From Gnetum montanum (Eukaryota > Streptophyta > Gnetopsida > Gnetales > Gnetaceae), in contig MNCI01015984.1 of assembly GCA_015680685.1 (NCBI GenBank), positions 39,236 to 103,235 of the forward strand: a stretch of DNA of 64,000 nt, written 5' to 3'. The translations under genes were made by a program, and so were the position numbers. The notes under the pieces are model-generated. The model was given only the letters and a program-made list of their open reading frames with translations. It made no database searches and was not told the origin of the DNA. Positions 10,795 to 23,041 of this stretch are shown here, one piece after another (position 1 is the first letter of the stretch; every line of letters starts with the position of its first letter).

Positions 10795-11880
10795 CACTGA
10801 AATAGCTCATTGATTATGCAAAAGGGCCAAATAAAAGAACTTTTATTTGCTTCATGGATTTCTCAAAAGCATATGATTCAATTATTCAGAGTAAATTATG
10901 AAGGTCATTACAAGACATTGACACTCCTCCATCCTTATTATATGCTATTCAAAGTCTTTACCAAGAGGCATATATACAAATCACATATTATGATTCACAT
11001 GAAAACATTTTATTACATAGTAATATTGGGGTGAAACAAGGTTGTCTTCTTTGCCCTACACTTTCTGATATTTTTATTGATGAGCTAAAGTGAATGCTTA
11101 AAATTGTAGATAAATACTTTATTAAAATCATGATCATTCTATAAGCCTCTTGTTGTATGTAGATGATGTAGTTGTCATCTCTTAAGTCTAAAGGAAGTTT
11201 GCAACAAATGCTTATTGATCTAAATCATTTTTACAAACAATATATCTATAATGAAAGTTAATGTATAAAAAATCAAAAGTATGGTGTGTGGCATTAGAAA
11301 TTATTGTTATTCTTTTCTATTGGTACAAATCAAATAGATATGTCTCCAAATTATAGATACCTTGGGTTGGATCTTTCTCATAGTTACAAGTGAAAAGTTT
11401 GCATCAAACAAAGGATTGTAGATGGCTTAAGAGGTTAATTTGACCTTAAAAGTAAATATACAAAGGAAGCTATTTTTTCTTGGGAAATTAGAAGACAATT
11501 ATTTTACTCTATTTTGCGACTAACTCTTTTTTATGGGTGTGTTGTGTGGGGCCCTAAGCTTCCTAGTAAATATTGGAAGAAAACAGAACAATTTCAAAAG
11601 AATTTTTTGCTATAAGAGTTTCAAATTAAAAGATAGGTACAACATGATTTACTACTTTTAGAAGCAAATATGATACCCTTAGAGATAGAAGCCACTTTTT
11701 AATTTGTTTTGTATGTCTCCAATCTCTGTTGATGCACAATGACTAAATTTTCAAAGGATGTCTTAGTGGCTATACAACAAAAAGAGTGGTTTCATGAGGG
11801 AATGGTTTGGCTCAAAAAATGGAACATTGAGGAGGAGTTCATTGTCAAATTACAACTAAAAGCTTAAAAGAACTATTTGA
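10795..11880 (+). pseudogene. LINE family A reverse transcriptase remnant
   Basis: A non-LTR RT read across frames: CFMDFSKAYDSI near 10850, then NIGVKQGCLLCPTLSDIFID near 11025 (the GVKQGCPLSPTLF-like block), a broken V-DD box near 11155, then PNYRYLGLDLSHSYK near 11350 and LTLFYGCVVWGPK near 11520. The 'YRYLG' and 'LFYGCVVWG' blocks are typical C-terminal RT/thumb landmarks of LINEs. Many stops. It is clearly different from the second LINE (family B). A homologous minus-strand piece lies at 52156-52900. Confidence 0.75.
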
Positions 11881-12179
11881 TGTAACACTAATGAAATTTG
11901 GTAACATCATTGATGAAGTGTTTGCTATGCATGCTATGTGCATTTCCTTTGTCTAATAGATCCTACAAGTCTCAGGATGTAATAAAAAACTATTTCAATT
12001 TTAGTTTTAGCTTCAAAACAACATGGAACTCTACCCTCCACTTCCTCTCCTCTGAACACTTTTGTGGCCACTGTCATTACAAACAACTCCTTTGTCATTC
12101 TTTTACAGATAATGGAAGTTTATACTTCGACTTCCAAACCTTCTATTGACCTCTCATTCAACATGCCCTCTACTTTCCC
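11881..12179. other. Intervening sequence, possibly LINE-B leader
   Basis: Pyrimidine-rich sequence between the LINE-A remnant and the first recognisable LINE-B codons. No conserved protein is seen. It may be the 5' leader or ORF1 remnant of LINE-B, but nothing in it settles this. Confidence 0.3.
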
Positions 12180-14098
12180 ATGAACCTCTTGTCATGGAAC
12201 ATCTAAGACCTTACTGATAGGCTTTGATGGAAGTGTGCAGGAAACTTTCTTTCTAGTCTAAATGTTTCTTTAAATTTCATTCTCCTTCAAGAAATTAAAA
12301 TTTTAGTAGATCATCTATCTCTTTCACCCCATTGATTTCTCTCCCACTCCTCAATTCTTGCTACGTCCCACATGAGTGGGAAGGGGGGAGCTACCATTAT
12401 CTTCTCAACCTACTAGAGTGATAAAATTATTCAAAGTGGTTCCAATTTTGGCCATAGATTTTCTTGGGCTACCCTCTCCTCCTCACATGGCACTTTTGGT
12501 ATCTGCTCAACTTATACCCCTAACAAATCTACAAAATGTGCTCTCCTATGGTAGGAACTCACTAATTCTCTTCCTCCAGTACCTTGGATTTTTAGAGGAG
12601 ATTTTAATATGATATAATTCCCTCAAGACAAGCTTGGGGGTGTTTTTTCAACTACCAAATTCTGAGTATCAGACCTAGTCTGATGAGGTGGATGCCTCTA
12701 CTAGTGATCCCCTTCATAGATGTACTTAGAGCAATCTATGTATGGGGCAGGCATGCATCTACAGTAGGTTAGATAGGTTTTATTTTTCCACCCTTTCTTT
12801 CTGGCAAGCCTTCTCTGCTACCATGGTTCATCATCATGCCACCTTATCAAACCATCTTCCCATCTATATCTCTATCCAAATTCATGGCAGTATCCATCGA
12901 CATAAATTCCATCTTTTCTAGCTACATAACCACTATTTCTCTTCCCCTTCTACCCAACGTCTTCTCTTTAACCTATGGAATGCCAAACCCTAACCCTTAG
13001 GTTAGGTGGGTTGGATTTAGTGGTGGCATCGTGCTTCTTGTAGAGTGTGGAACTTTGCTTGTTCGTATGGTAAGGTAGTAGCTACTTGAGCTAAACAAGA
13101 GTACAACAACATCTAACTAAAAAATTAGCTCAAGATCCCTTTAACACTCCTATTCACGAGAAGTTAGCTAGAGCCCAATTGGCCTTTCAATAATGGGAAG
13201 TGTACAAAGCATAGAGTACCTTAACTAAAAGTAGACTCATTTGGTTAAATATTCAAGATGAACACTGTAAGGAATTTTTTAAGTATCTAAATAGCTCTTC
13301 TCTCTCACAGTCTTTAGACAAAAGGTTCAATGACGACTCCACCATCACTAACCACAACAGTATTCTCACATTTCTCAAAAACCATTATGAAACCCTATTT
13401 GCGACTACCCCTATGGACATCTCATCATTTAAGGCTACTACCCTCAATTATTCTAGACTTATCAATTCCACTATGTCATAAATTTTGGACATCAATATCA
13501 TCAAAGAGGAGCTTCATGCTACTTGTTCCAAGTTGAGTCATGTTAAAGCTCTCGGTTTTGATGGTTTTTCCACTGAATTTTTTCAAAGTCATTGGGATCT
13601 GGTGGGAAACGACCTTCTCTAGGTTATCAAAGAGGCTATCATTATTGGTTCCCTTGGGTCCAATCTTAATCAAGGGATTATTCGCTCCTTCCTAAATTTG
13701 GGGATCCTACCTGTATCTCCAATTGGTGTCCTATAACTCTTCTTAACAAGGTGTATAAAATATGGGCCAAGTGCTTAGCTCTACGACTAAAATGACTTCT
13801 TGGCCAAATTATATCTCCCTAGAAAATAAGATTTGTTCCTGGTAGATATATTTTAAACAATGTAACCATTGCGTGTGAAGGTCTCAAGTGGGTGAAGGTT
13901 GATGGTCAAGATTTTTTCCTAATGAAGCTTGACTACGCCAAGGCCTATGAAAACATAAAGTGGGACTTTATTCTACAAACCATGACTAAACTCAAGTTTG
14001 GCCCTAAGTTCCTTCATATGGTGAAATGTTTATTCTTAGATGCTAATGCAAGAATAGCCACTACCTTCAGCATCACTTCTCCCTTTCCCATCCATCGA
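12180..14098 (+). pseudogene. LINE family B, 5' part: endonuclease and first half of RT
   Basis: Begins MNLLSWNI, the usual start of a plant LINE apurinic-type endonuclease, followed by ILLQEIKI and, near 12590, WIFRGDFNM (the GDFN block). The RT part has ALGFDGFSTEFFQSHW near 13545, then KLDYAKAYENIKWDFIL near 13925 and SFPIHR-like sequence at the break. Numerous stops and frameshifts. E2 interrupts it at 14098/14099. Its reading frame resumes at 23820, so both halves are one ancient ORF2. Confidence 0.85.
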
Positions 14099-14906
14099 TG
14101 ATGAACCGCGATATCGCGTACACGATATCGGATCGACCATGCGATATCGAATACTCAATATTACAGCCTGTCTCCTTATTTATAAATAAGAGGTGGTGCC
14201 CTTGGTTCCAATAGTTAGAAGTTAGCCCCTTAGCCAAACTCTTGTCATTTTCTCCCTCTAGAGTTAGAATTATTTCTACATGCCTGCAGGAGGAGTCATA
14301 GAGTGAACAGATCTTTATTCGTGCATTGTGTACCTGAGCACACTTTGTGTACGGCAATAAAGATAAACTTTATGATAAACCTTGCAGCATACAAAATAGA
14401 TTAATTAGTGTTAATTATTACTTAATGCTTTCCTTGTTACTTAATGATTTCTCTAACCTTACAACTCTCTTAGCTAAATACACTTAGTACGACCGCTTTG
14501 AGCATGCGTGTAGCACTTGGTAACCCAGTAACAATTACTGTTTGGTAATCCCAGCAACGTTGCACTAGTTCAGGATGTGTACGGTAAGTGGGAATGGATA
14601 CTGGTGTTAGGAATACTTATAACTTAGTTAATGAATAGTTAAATTGGAATAGTTACTTAGTTATTTCTCTTCCCCCTCCTTATTAGTGCAGGATATAAAA
14701 CACATAAAAGCCATAAAAATCATATGCCTTAAGCTTACTTAACCATACAACTGTGACATACAAATAAGTTTGGGAAGACAATGATTAATCAACTCATTAT
14801 TGTTTCACATAGGCGCATAAGCACTTAGTCCTTGGAATTTGATTGGATCAAGCATGAAACGCTCATATTTGTATGGTTGAGCATAGGGGTACCTTGTTGC
14901 TCATCA
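14099..14906 (+). repeat. E2 5' LTR
   Basis: 808 bp. Starts TGATGAACCGCG with GATATC-type palindromes, TATAAATA at 14181-14188, a TCTTTATT...AATAAAGA pair around 14310-14362, one D-type U5 module (ACCGCTT... / AAGTGG), and a CTTACTT/AAGTAAG-type terminal hairpin. Ends CTCATCA directly before the PBS. Confidence 0.92.
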
Positions 14907-14907
14907 T

Positions 14908-14925
14908 TGGCGCCATTGCCAGGGA
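14908..14925 (+). other. E2 primer binding site, tRNA-Asp type
   Basis: TGGCGCCATTGCCAGGGA differs from the tRNA-Asp complement TGGCGCCGTTGCCGGGGA at two positions, both G to A. This is the best-preserved PBS in the window and sets the 5' LTR end at 14906. Confidence 0.88.
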
Positions 14926-15037
14926 CTTAGTTGTTTGTGCGCTAAGTAGAACTTAGGAAATCCTTCACATCGTTGAAATAACCCTTAGGGTTGGTTAAGA
15001 AAAAGGTAATAGTACATTGCACACTAAACAAGACAAG

Positions 15038-17550
15038 ATGTCTTCTTCTTCGCACAAAAGCACTTCACCACCTAGGACTAACACAAGAAGCAATCGGCGG
15101 CAAGTTACACATGACGTTGATCAGCCAGTTCTTCAATAGTTTCGTGTGGTATATGTTCATCTCGATGAATGTGTAGCTAACTTCACCTTTATTCTTCACC
15201 AAGATGAACAACTGCATTGGTGTGACTTGGAAGGTAACATAGTGTTACCTCTCGACTGTTCAGTCCCAAGTATGCTTCTTCGTGCTCTCACACAAATAGA
15301 CATGCAACAAATACACACAGAGTACATTGTGCAGGATTATGATTCAAGAGACTATCATCCCACATAAGCGCAACATCAAAGGAATTTGCAAAAGGAGAGA
15401 CACCATAAGTCCTTGAAGAGAAAATGGTCTAAGGATGCACCACATGTTTAAGTGAAATTGAGGGTGATGAACCTGCCTTAGGTAGTCATCCACATAACGA
15501 TGTTCCTACCCTTGACTTTGGCCAAAGGGTTGTGTATCAGAACCTTCATTCTACTATTCACAACCTAGGTGTTGATACCAACAAACACAAAGTGTCTGAA
15601 AAAGGAACAAGGACCCATGACAAGGGTGGGCATTCAGATTGTAATCGCGATCGAGGCAGAGACCATAGAAGAGAAGGTAGTAGACACCGTCATGGGGGCG
15701 ATTCTCCTTCTTCTTTACCTTCATCCTCTCCTTCCATGTCCGGACGTAGCCATAGAGAAATAGATCATGAGGATAATGGAAAACAAAGTGGAAGTCATAG
15801 ACAAGACAACCAAGACAGAGGACAAGGGCATTCTAGGGAATCACGCCATAGAAGAAGGGAGAGTAGGGAATCACGTAGGCACCATAGACGCTACAAAAGA
15901 GATGATCAAGATGAACCCCTACTCACCATGTGAAGCATGCTAGATATTACTGAGGCTATGAGAGTTCCAACAAGGCACCAAAAAGATAGTAGGATTAACA
16001 GGTTAGACATGAATAATATCCCATGATTTGAAGGAGGATATAACGCTAATCCTCAAAATCACTTACAAGCATTTCACGATGCATGTGCCTTGCAAAACAT
16101 AGAAAACGAGTGGCAAAAACTTAAGTTTTTCCCATGGACACTAATAAAAGAAGCTGAAAGTTGGTACTGGTCCTTAGAACTGGGATCCATTCATAGGTGG
16201 AGTACGATGTTAGAATTGTTCAACGATTAGTACCAAACGTACTCTCAAATGTCTAACTTGTGAAAGAAAATCCAAGGATGGAAACAAGGAAATCATGAAC
16301 CCTTAGATGCTACCATGAATCATTATTATGCACTTTTACATCCTTTTCCTAGCCATGTTTATTCATAGCAAGATCAACTACACCATCTCGTAGATGGGCT
16401 TAGGCATGAAACGAGAAGAACCCTTGGGACTTATGCCCAAGGGAGGTTATCTAAGCTTAGGTCCCATCAAATTCATAGGCTACTAGAGCAAGTAGCCAAG
16501 GAAGAAGGTAAGCTACAAAAAAGAGAGTGTGTGGAAGAATACAATCAAGATCCTTCCCTTCGAAAGAAGGGAGTAAGATTTTGTGAGGATGAGGAAGAAT
16601 CACCACTTGAGGAGATGGTGAATAGGAAAACCTTGCCTATTCAAAAATTAGCATCAGAAGTATCAGCAAAGGTAGAACAAATGTGGGACTCCTTGGATAG
16701 TAGGTTTCAAACTATTCTCAAAGTAGTGGAGGAGTCTTGGGAGTGAGGTAGTGATCATGATAAAAAGAAAAAGAGGAGAAGCAGAAAATGCACGTAACAA
16801 GGGTAAGGGTAAAGTTGCTATTATTGAAGAGGTTGTGGACTCAGATACAGACAATGATAGTGGGTGTGAGATCTATCAATATGACCATCCTAAGGGATGT
16901 TGCCCTGTAATATTACATTTACAGGAGTCTGGGGTGTATGCACTTAATCCACGTTTAAACAAACGGCAAACGTCCCAAGGTTACCTTATCCCCAAGGTAA
17001 CCCAAGGCAGTTCCACCAACCTTTAATGTATTATCCAAGTGGAACTCCACCACAACCAATTAAGCAACATCAACAGTGGCAGCATCCACAATCATGAGGA
17101 ATACCACCGCTAAGGCAACAATATCCTTACCAGTAGCCTGACCCATATGGATATTATGTGCAGCATCCAATCTCTCCACATGACTCTATTGGTCATGTTA
17201 CACCCCAACATCACTACCAAGCTCGTGAGTACTATAGGACTCTCTCTCCTAGGGATGACATTCCACACGTATACCATCCTTCCAATCAAGCTGTGTCTCT
17301 CCCACCAATAGCTCCATTACCACCTTCTTTAGCAATGCAAGGTGAACTCCCTACTCAGCCACAGCAACGCAATACCACAAGGGTTGTTAATCCTCAACCT
17401 ACTATTGGTTCTAACAACCATACAAAGAAAAGATCTTTCTTCAGAACCAACAGTCCAACCAAGCCTTTGCAACCTCAAGTGGCTAAGTCTTTGGACACCT
17501 CTGTATCAACTAAAGCTTCGGAGCCCCCTTAAAACTTAACACTGCATTCA
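15038..17550 (+). pseudogene. E2 gag, broken
   Basis: Start ATG at 15038 aligns with the E5 gag start. It has an N-terminal domain, then a His/Arg/Ser-rich region (GGHSDCNRDRGRDHRREGSR near 15625). The capsid is interrupted by stops near 16024 and 16230. The basic tail precedes the knuckle, which reads CEIYQYDHPKGCC near 16867, so the second zinc-binding Cys is Tyr. A TAG after the QYPYQ segment near 17138 sits at the same codon as the gag stop of E5. Confidence 0.85.
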
Positions 17551-18057
17551 ATGCATATGATCATGTTAACACATGTTGTTATTGATTGGATCAAAGCTGG
17601 TTACCTTCCCAGGAAATTCTCTAATCCTAGGAGTCCTCTAATTTATCTACAAATTGCTGGGAATGATCCATGCAAAGCTCTTTTGGATTTAGGTTTCGGT
17701 GTCAACCTAATATCCCAAGAAATGTATAAGGCCTGGAACCTACCCCCATTAAAAAAGAGTAATGTCCATTTAGAGTTACTTGACCAGTCCATCACTATTC
17801 CCTTGGGATTAGTGGAGGATACTAATACCACTGTTTGTGTGTGGTTGTATCCAGTTGACTTCCTGGTGATCCAAGTGAATAAGAGTAAGGGGGACTTCCT
17901 AATAATAACGGGAAGGGCATGGCTAAGCATTATCGATGCAGGCCAAGGAAACCGTGATCTTTCCCTAGAAATATATAAGGAAAAGACTTTTGGAAAGATT
18001 GAGAAGAAGAAAGTTCCATGCATCACATACAGTGACACAGGGTGCAACTGCCTGTAG
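17551..18057 (+). pseudogene. E2 protease region
   Basis: Open for 168 codons. Contains IKAGYLPRKFSNPRSPLIYL, the active-site block ALLDLGFGVNLIS (D-L-G instead of D-S/T-G), SITIPLGLVEDTNTTV, and GDFLIITGRAWLS. Length and order match the retropepsin of E5 and E4. The changed active-site triplet predicts no activity. It ends in a TAG at 18055, and the linker to RT contains the single-N join at 18279. Confidence 0.8.
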
Positions 18058-18278
18058 ACATCATAGGTTGTGCAAAGTTTAACATTGCCTGCATACAATC
18101 AGTGTGCATAAACGATCAACATACAAAGGTGCCTATATGCAACAGCCACATGACAAGAAGACACCTAGTGGCTGATAGCTGATCAAGAAAGTAGCTCACT
18201 TATATGCATGGAACTAACTGAGGGTTTGACTTGCACTTACATAGATAGCATTGATGCATTAGAGCAAGTCCACCACCA

Positions 18279-18279
18279 N
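18279..18279. other. Single-N assembly join inside E2
   Basis: Comparison with E1 (about 4890-5080) shows roughly 190 bp absent at this N, between the protease linker and the RT. It is a scaffold join and should not be taken as a biological deletion. Confidence 0.75.
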
Positions 18280-18399
18280 CAAAAAGAAAGTCTGCTCAAG
18301 GTAATAAACAAGTGGTCAAAATCCTTCACATGAGCATATCCAAAATTAACTAGAATAGATCCTAAGATATGCCAGCATAGGATTTACACTAACTCCTCC

Positions 18400-19772
18400 A
18401 TGAAGCCTCGAAAAAAACTACAGAGGCGATTGAACCCAAAGTTGAAGCAAGTAGTAAAAGAAGAAATTGAACAGCTTCTAAAGGCTGGGTTCATATACCC
18501 CATTGCTAATAGCGAATGGGTTACCCCCTTAGCAATCATGCCTAAAAAGGGAGGCAAATGGAGGGTGTGTATAGATTTTAGGCTACTAAACATGGCAACA
18601 TTTAAGGATCACTTTCCTTTGCCATTCATTGACCAAGTCTTAGACATAATCGCAGGGCATCATTATTATAGTTTTCTGGATGGATATAGCATATACAACC
18701 AAATACAAATAGCCCCAAAAGACCAAGCCAAAACTACATTCACCAATCCTTGGGGAACTTTTGCATACAAACAAATGTCGTTTAGCTTGTGCAATGCCCC
18801 TGCCACATTTCAATGCTTAGTTCTAAGCATATTCCAGCAGCAGATAGGAAATGGTGTGGAATTCTTTATGGATGACTTCTCCACCTACGGAGCAAGTTTT
18901 GATTAAGCCTTGGACCGATTGGAGCAAGTGCTAAAAAGATGTGTAGAGACTAATCTAAGGCTCAACTGGTAGAAAAGCCATTTAATAGTCCAAGAAGGAG
19001 TAGTACTTGGGCATAAAATTTCACATGCAAGAATAGAGGTAGACCCTGAAAAAATTAAATTCATCCAAGAAATCACCTACCAATCAAAAATTGTCAAAGA
19101 CATTCGGTCATTCCTTAGACACACTAACTACAATAGGAGATTCATAGAGAACTTTTCGAAGGTTGCCAAACCATTGGTAGAGTTAACGAAAAAGGATGTA
19201 CCCTTTGAGTGGACTAAAGAATATGAACTGGTCTTCCAAACTTTAAAGCAAAAGCTGGTAGAAACACCCATTCTACAAGCTCTTGACTGGTCTAGACCAT
19301 TCCATGTCATGACTAATGCATCCAACTATGCTTTAGGAGCTGTCCTTACACAGTTAGATGATCAAAAATGCCCTTATTACATTCACTGTGCAAGTAAAAG
19401 TATAGTTGTACACAACTTAACTACACTACTACAGAAAAATAATTAATACTTGTAGTATTTACACTAGAAAAATTTAGGCACTATGTATTGGGATACAAAG
19501 TATTCATACACACAGATCATAGTGAAATCCAGTTCCTCATGAATAAGCCAATGGTAAGCTCCCATATTATACAATGGCTGGTAATCCTACAAGAGTTCGA
19601 TCTAACAATGATTGATCGTAAAGGCACTGAGAACATAGTTTCCGATCATTTGTCTCAGTTGTGCTGGGATAGCAAAGAGGATGAGCATCCTATTTTTGAT
19701 CACTTCCCTGATGAGTTCCTCTTTGCCAATGTAGTGAATGACCAATCACCCACAGAGACAAAACTAGTACAA
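18400..19772 (+). pseudogene. E2 reverse transcriptase and RNase H
   Basis: RT domain: VVKEEIEQLLKAGFIYPI, GGKWRVCIDFRLLN, HFPLPFIDQVLD, YSFLDGYSIYNQIQI, TFTNPWGTFAYKQMSF, CNAPATFQ, and the catalytic EFFMDDFSTYG near 18860. A TAA follows at 18903. The connection region (VLGHKISHARIEVDPEKI) and RNase H (TNASNYALGAVLTQLDDQK near 19315) remain in the same frame until a frameshift near 19440. The RNase H opening has Asn instead of the first catalytic Asp, as in E1. Near 19616 it reads IDRKGTENIVSDHLSQL, the end of RNase H/tether. Two separate lesions plus the Asn make it inactive. Confidence 0.9.
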
Positions 19773-19863
19773 TAGCATTCTGACCTATCTCCTTACCCAA
19801 CAAACACCACAAGAGTTAGACCTTAAGAAGAAATAACAGTTTCTTCACAAAGCCAAGTACTTT

Positions 19864-21114
19864 ATGGAAATCAATGGAAAACTCTATAAAGTATGTCCTG
19901 ATGGCTTAGTTCGATGGTATGTTCCTAATAGAGATCAACTAAGAGTTCTCCAAGATTCTCATGAGCACCCTTGTGGGGGTCACTATGTTGGAAGACGAAT
20001 GGCTATTAAGATCCTGCTTGTAGGGTATTATTGGCCTACCTTGTTCTAGGACACCCATCACTTTATCCAATCTTGTGAGCACTGTCAACGTGATGGGGGA
20101 ATGACTACTAGAATGGAGGCTCTACAACAATTGATCCAACCATTAGAACCCTTTGACATTTGGGAGATTGATTTCATGGGACCCATTACACTAATGTCCA
20201 ATGGAAAAGCTTACATCGTAGTTGCCATAGACTACTTAACAAAATGGGCTGAAGCAGCTGCTATTAAAGATTGCACATCCTCTACAGCTGCCCGATTTGT
20301 TCAACAATAAGTTGTTAACAAGTTTGGTGTGCCACGTGCTCTTATCTCTGATAATGATACACACTTTACAGGTGCAACTTTTCAAAAGTTAATGCAACGC
20401 TTGGGGGTTGAGCACAAATTGACTACACCATACCACCTCCAAGAAAATGATCAAGCTGAGGTGACTAACAGGGAGATTACCAAGATAATGACTTGAACCA
20501 TTAGTAAGTATAGGTGAGACTAGAGCACTAAACTGAATGATGCTCTTTGGGCATACTACTCCATGTGGAAACTCCTTATAGGCTACTCTTCCTACGAGTT
20601 AGTGTATGGAAAACTTCCAACGCTCCCTATATAAATTGATCTCCGTACACTAGCCACGACATGTGACCTAAACCTTGACCTTGATCTAGCACAAAAACAA
20701 AGGTTAATGACTCTTAACTTGCTAGATGAGAACCGACTAGCTGTCCTATCATCTAATGAGTTGCACAAGGCATTTAATAAACAATGTCATGACCTAAAAA
20801 TTAGGAGAGTTAAGTACCAACCAGGAGATAAGGTTCTCTATTGGAACCCCACACATGTGTCACAACGTACCAAATTTCAAACATTGTGGGAAGGACCTTA
20901 CATTATCTATGCAACTTTTCCTTCAGGGGCCATGACCATATATAAACCTGAGAGCCCGGATAAGAGATTGTTAGTCAACGTGCAAAAAATGAAACCCTTC
21001 CATAAGTTTAACATAGCTAGAGCATATGCTACCTCTGTAAGTGGGCAACCTTGCTCATTATTTCGAATCTCCTCCCTCCAACTCAGTCATGGGGGAGATG
21101 GCCACCTTTGCTAA
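19864..21114 (+). pseudogene. E2 integrase, DDE residues present, stops inside
   Basis: Zinc-binding HH-CC module: HEHPCGGHYVGRR... CEHCQRDGG. Core: FDIWEIDFMGPITLMSNGKA (first Asp), PRALISDNDTHFTG (second Asp), then QAEVTNREI (Glu). All three catalytic residues can be read, but in-frame stops at 20047, 20308 and near 20494 break the chain. The C-terminal part (20707-21114) has the GPY/F-like LWEGPYIIYATFPSGAMTIY and ends SLQLSHGGDGHLC. There is no chromodomain, as expected for Athila/Tat. Confidence 0.9.
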
Positions 21115-23041
21115 TCATTAAAGACCCTTAGCTCTTTCTAAGTTTTTTTTACACATTTTCATTTTACACATTTGTTTGTTTTACATATTCTTGTTTTTGC
21201 ACATTTCTTTAATCATTCTTGGTTTTTTTTTACACCATCGTTCGTATTTTTTCCATTTCTTTGTGTGATTTTATTTTGTTTTGTTCATCATCCAATAAGT
21301 ATTCGTGATGGTGGTATGACTAATATTATATCGATTTCTAATGTTTGGATTTTACCCTTGAAGTATGATGTCGATATTAAGGTATGATTCTTTTGATTAA
21401 CAAGCAATGAGTCCATGTCATTCATACATCCATAAAATCCTATGGTCTCCATTGGCTTGGGACTGTATAGTCCCTTTTCTCTAATAAAACTATTAACGAA
21501 GTGGTGGCTGAGTATTTCTCAAACTAAGGAAGGATTCAAAGGATGGAAAGGGTGTGACTTCAAGGGGATTTGATGCATTTGTACTAGCTATTCTCTTGAG
21601 TTATTGGATGCTTTTACTTTGGGTTTTCCACCATTTTGACCATTCATCAAATCACCAGAAGCTGAGTTCATAAAAATAATTCTTTGCATGGTGTGGTTCT
21701 TACATGAAAAACACAAAAAAAAAGTGAGAATTCAAAGCACACCCCTTAGACACAATAATGCAATTAGGCTACACGCACTAGTTATGGCACTGGAAAGACA
21801 TGTTACCCATGCCTGAAGGTTCCCTCTAACTAAGCCCTTTGTCGCTTCCTGGTTCTCCATCTCGCTCTCCTCGGAATGGTGGTGACTTTTTGTAGAGGCA
21901 TTCTTGTTACTTCAAGGGGATGGGCTGGTCAAATGTGTTGATGCGAGGTCACTAAATGAGGATTGTTGAGTCTAGATTTAGAATGAGTTCTACTTGATCA
22001 CATTAACCATGAAACACACAAGGGACTTTACACAACCTTGTTCTTGGGTTTCCATTTCATTCTCTCCTCTCCACCTTTCTTTTCCATTTTTCACCTCATT
22101 GCTGGTTTTATCATTAGTCCATACTTTGGTTGATGTATCGTTTTTCCTTGTTAATTTCTTGTGGGTAAGTTTTTAACTCTTTCTTCCAAATGACATTCCT
22201 AGAGCCTACGAACTCTTTTGAATGTAGGTTTGCCATGGCATCAACGACATGAGCCTGCTTTGGGGAGGACCCACTAGCATCCTGTTTTGGTGCACTTGTT
22301 AACTTTTTTCCCTTAAACATTTTTTGCAATCAAAAATTTTTGTTTCATCCCCATCCATGACATCCATTTTATTGGCATTGTTGTTATTACTTTTTCTCCA
22401 TCTTTCTTATTCCTTCTCTTTTTCCATCCTATCGCTATCGGAGGTTTGCTCTTCGTCATGGGGGCCCTGGCACAATTTTTTCAATTTTTCCTAACCCCTG
22501 GACCTTAAGTAGTTACCAATGTCAAAACTCCAGAATCAGTATCTGCCATAACCACAACTTAGCCAATGCACTTTACATCGAGGCAAGGTATTGACCACAT
22601 TATGATTTACCTACCCTCACTCATTTGTGACTGTGTTGTGTGTGTAGATGGCAATCATACAACAATGGATCGGGCCTAGAGGATGCACTCAGGATGGACC
22701 AGAACTGGAACATTTACAAAGGAGCAATATTGGTGGTGTGGCTATGGATGACAATGGAAGGTGCAATATTGGCATCGGCAGCAACACATCTTATTCTTTT
22801 CTCTCTCTCTCTCCTTTTTCTCTTTCAGTTGCCAATAAGGTTGGATTTCATTTATATATAGTGTTCACTTTTATGGTCATGAACACTAATGTTGTCATGT
22901 ATTGTATTGTTGATCCGTTCACTGGGCACGTTGAGTTAGTCACCCTGCTCCACTGTCAAAAGTCATTCAGTCAATAATCCCATACCTTTCCAATATTTTG
23001 TAAGGAACTCAAGGATGAGTTTTCATTTAGTCATGGGGGTA
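21115..23041 (+). other. E2 long noncoding 3' region
   Basis: About 1.9 kb with T-rich segments, no ORF shared with E1 or E5, and the TCATGGGGG motif three times: at the pol end (21087-21095), mid-region (22456-22464) and as the 3' purine tract (23031-23039). A GTGTTGTGTGTGTAG/ATGGCAATC junction near 22635-22655 resembles a splice acceptor followed by an ATG. It is seen in E5 too (48761-48780). Confidence 0.6.
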
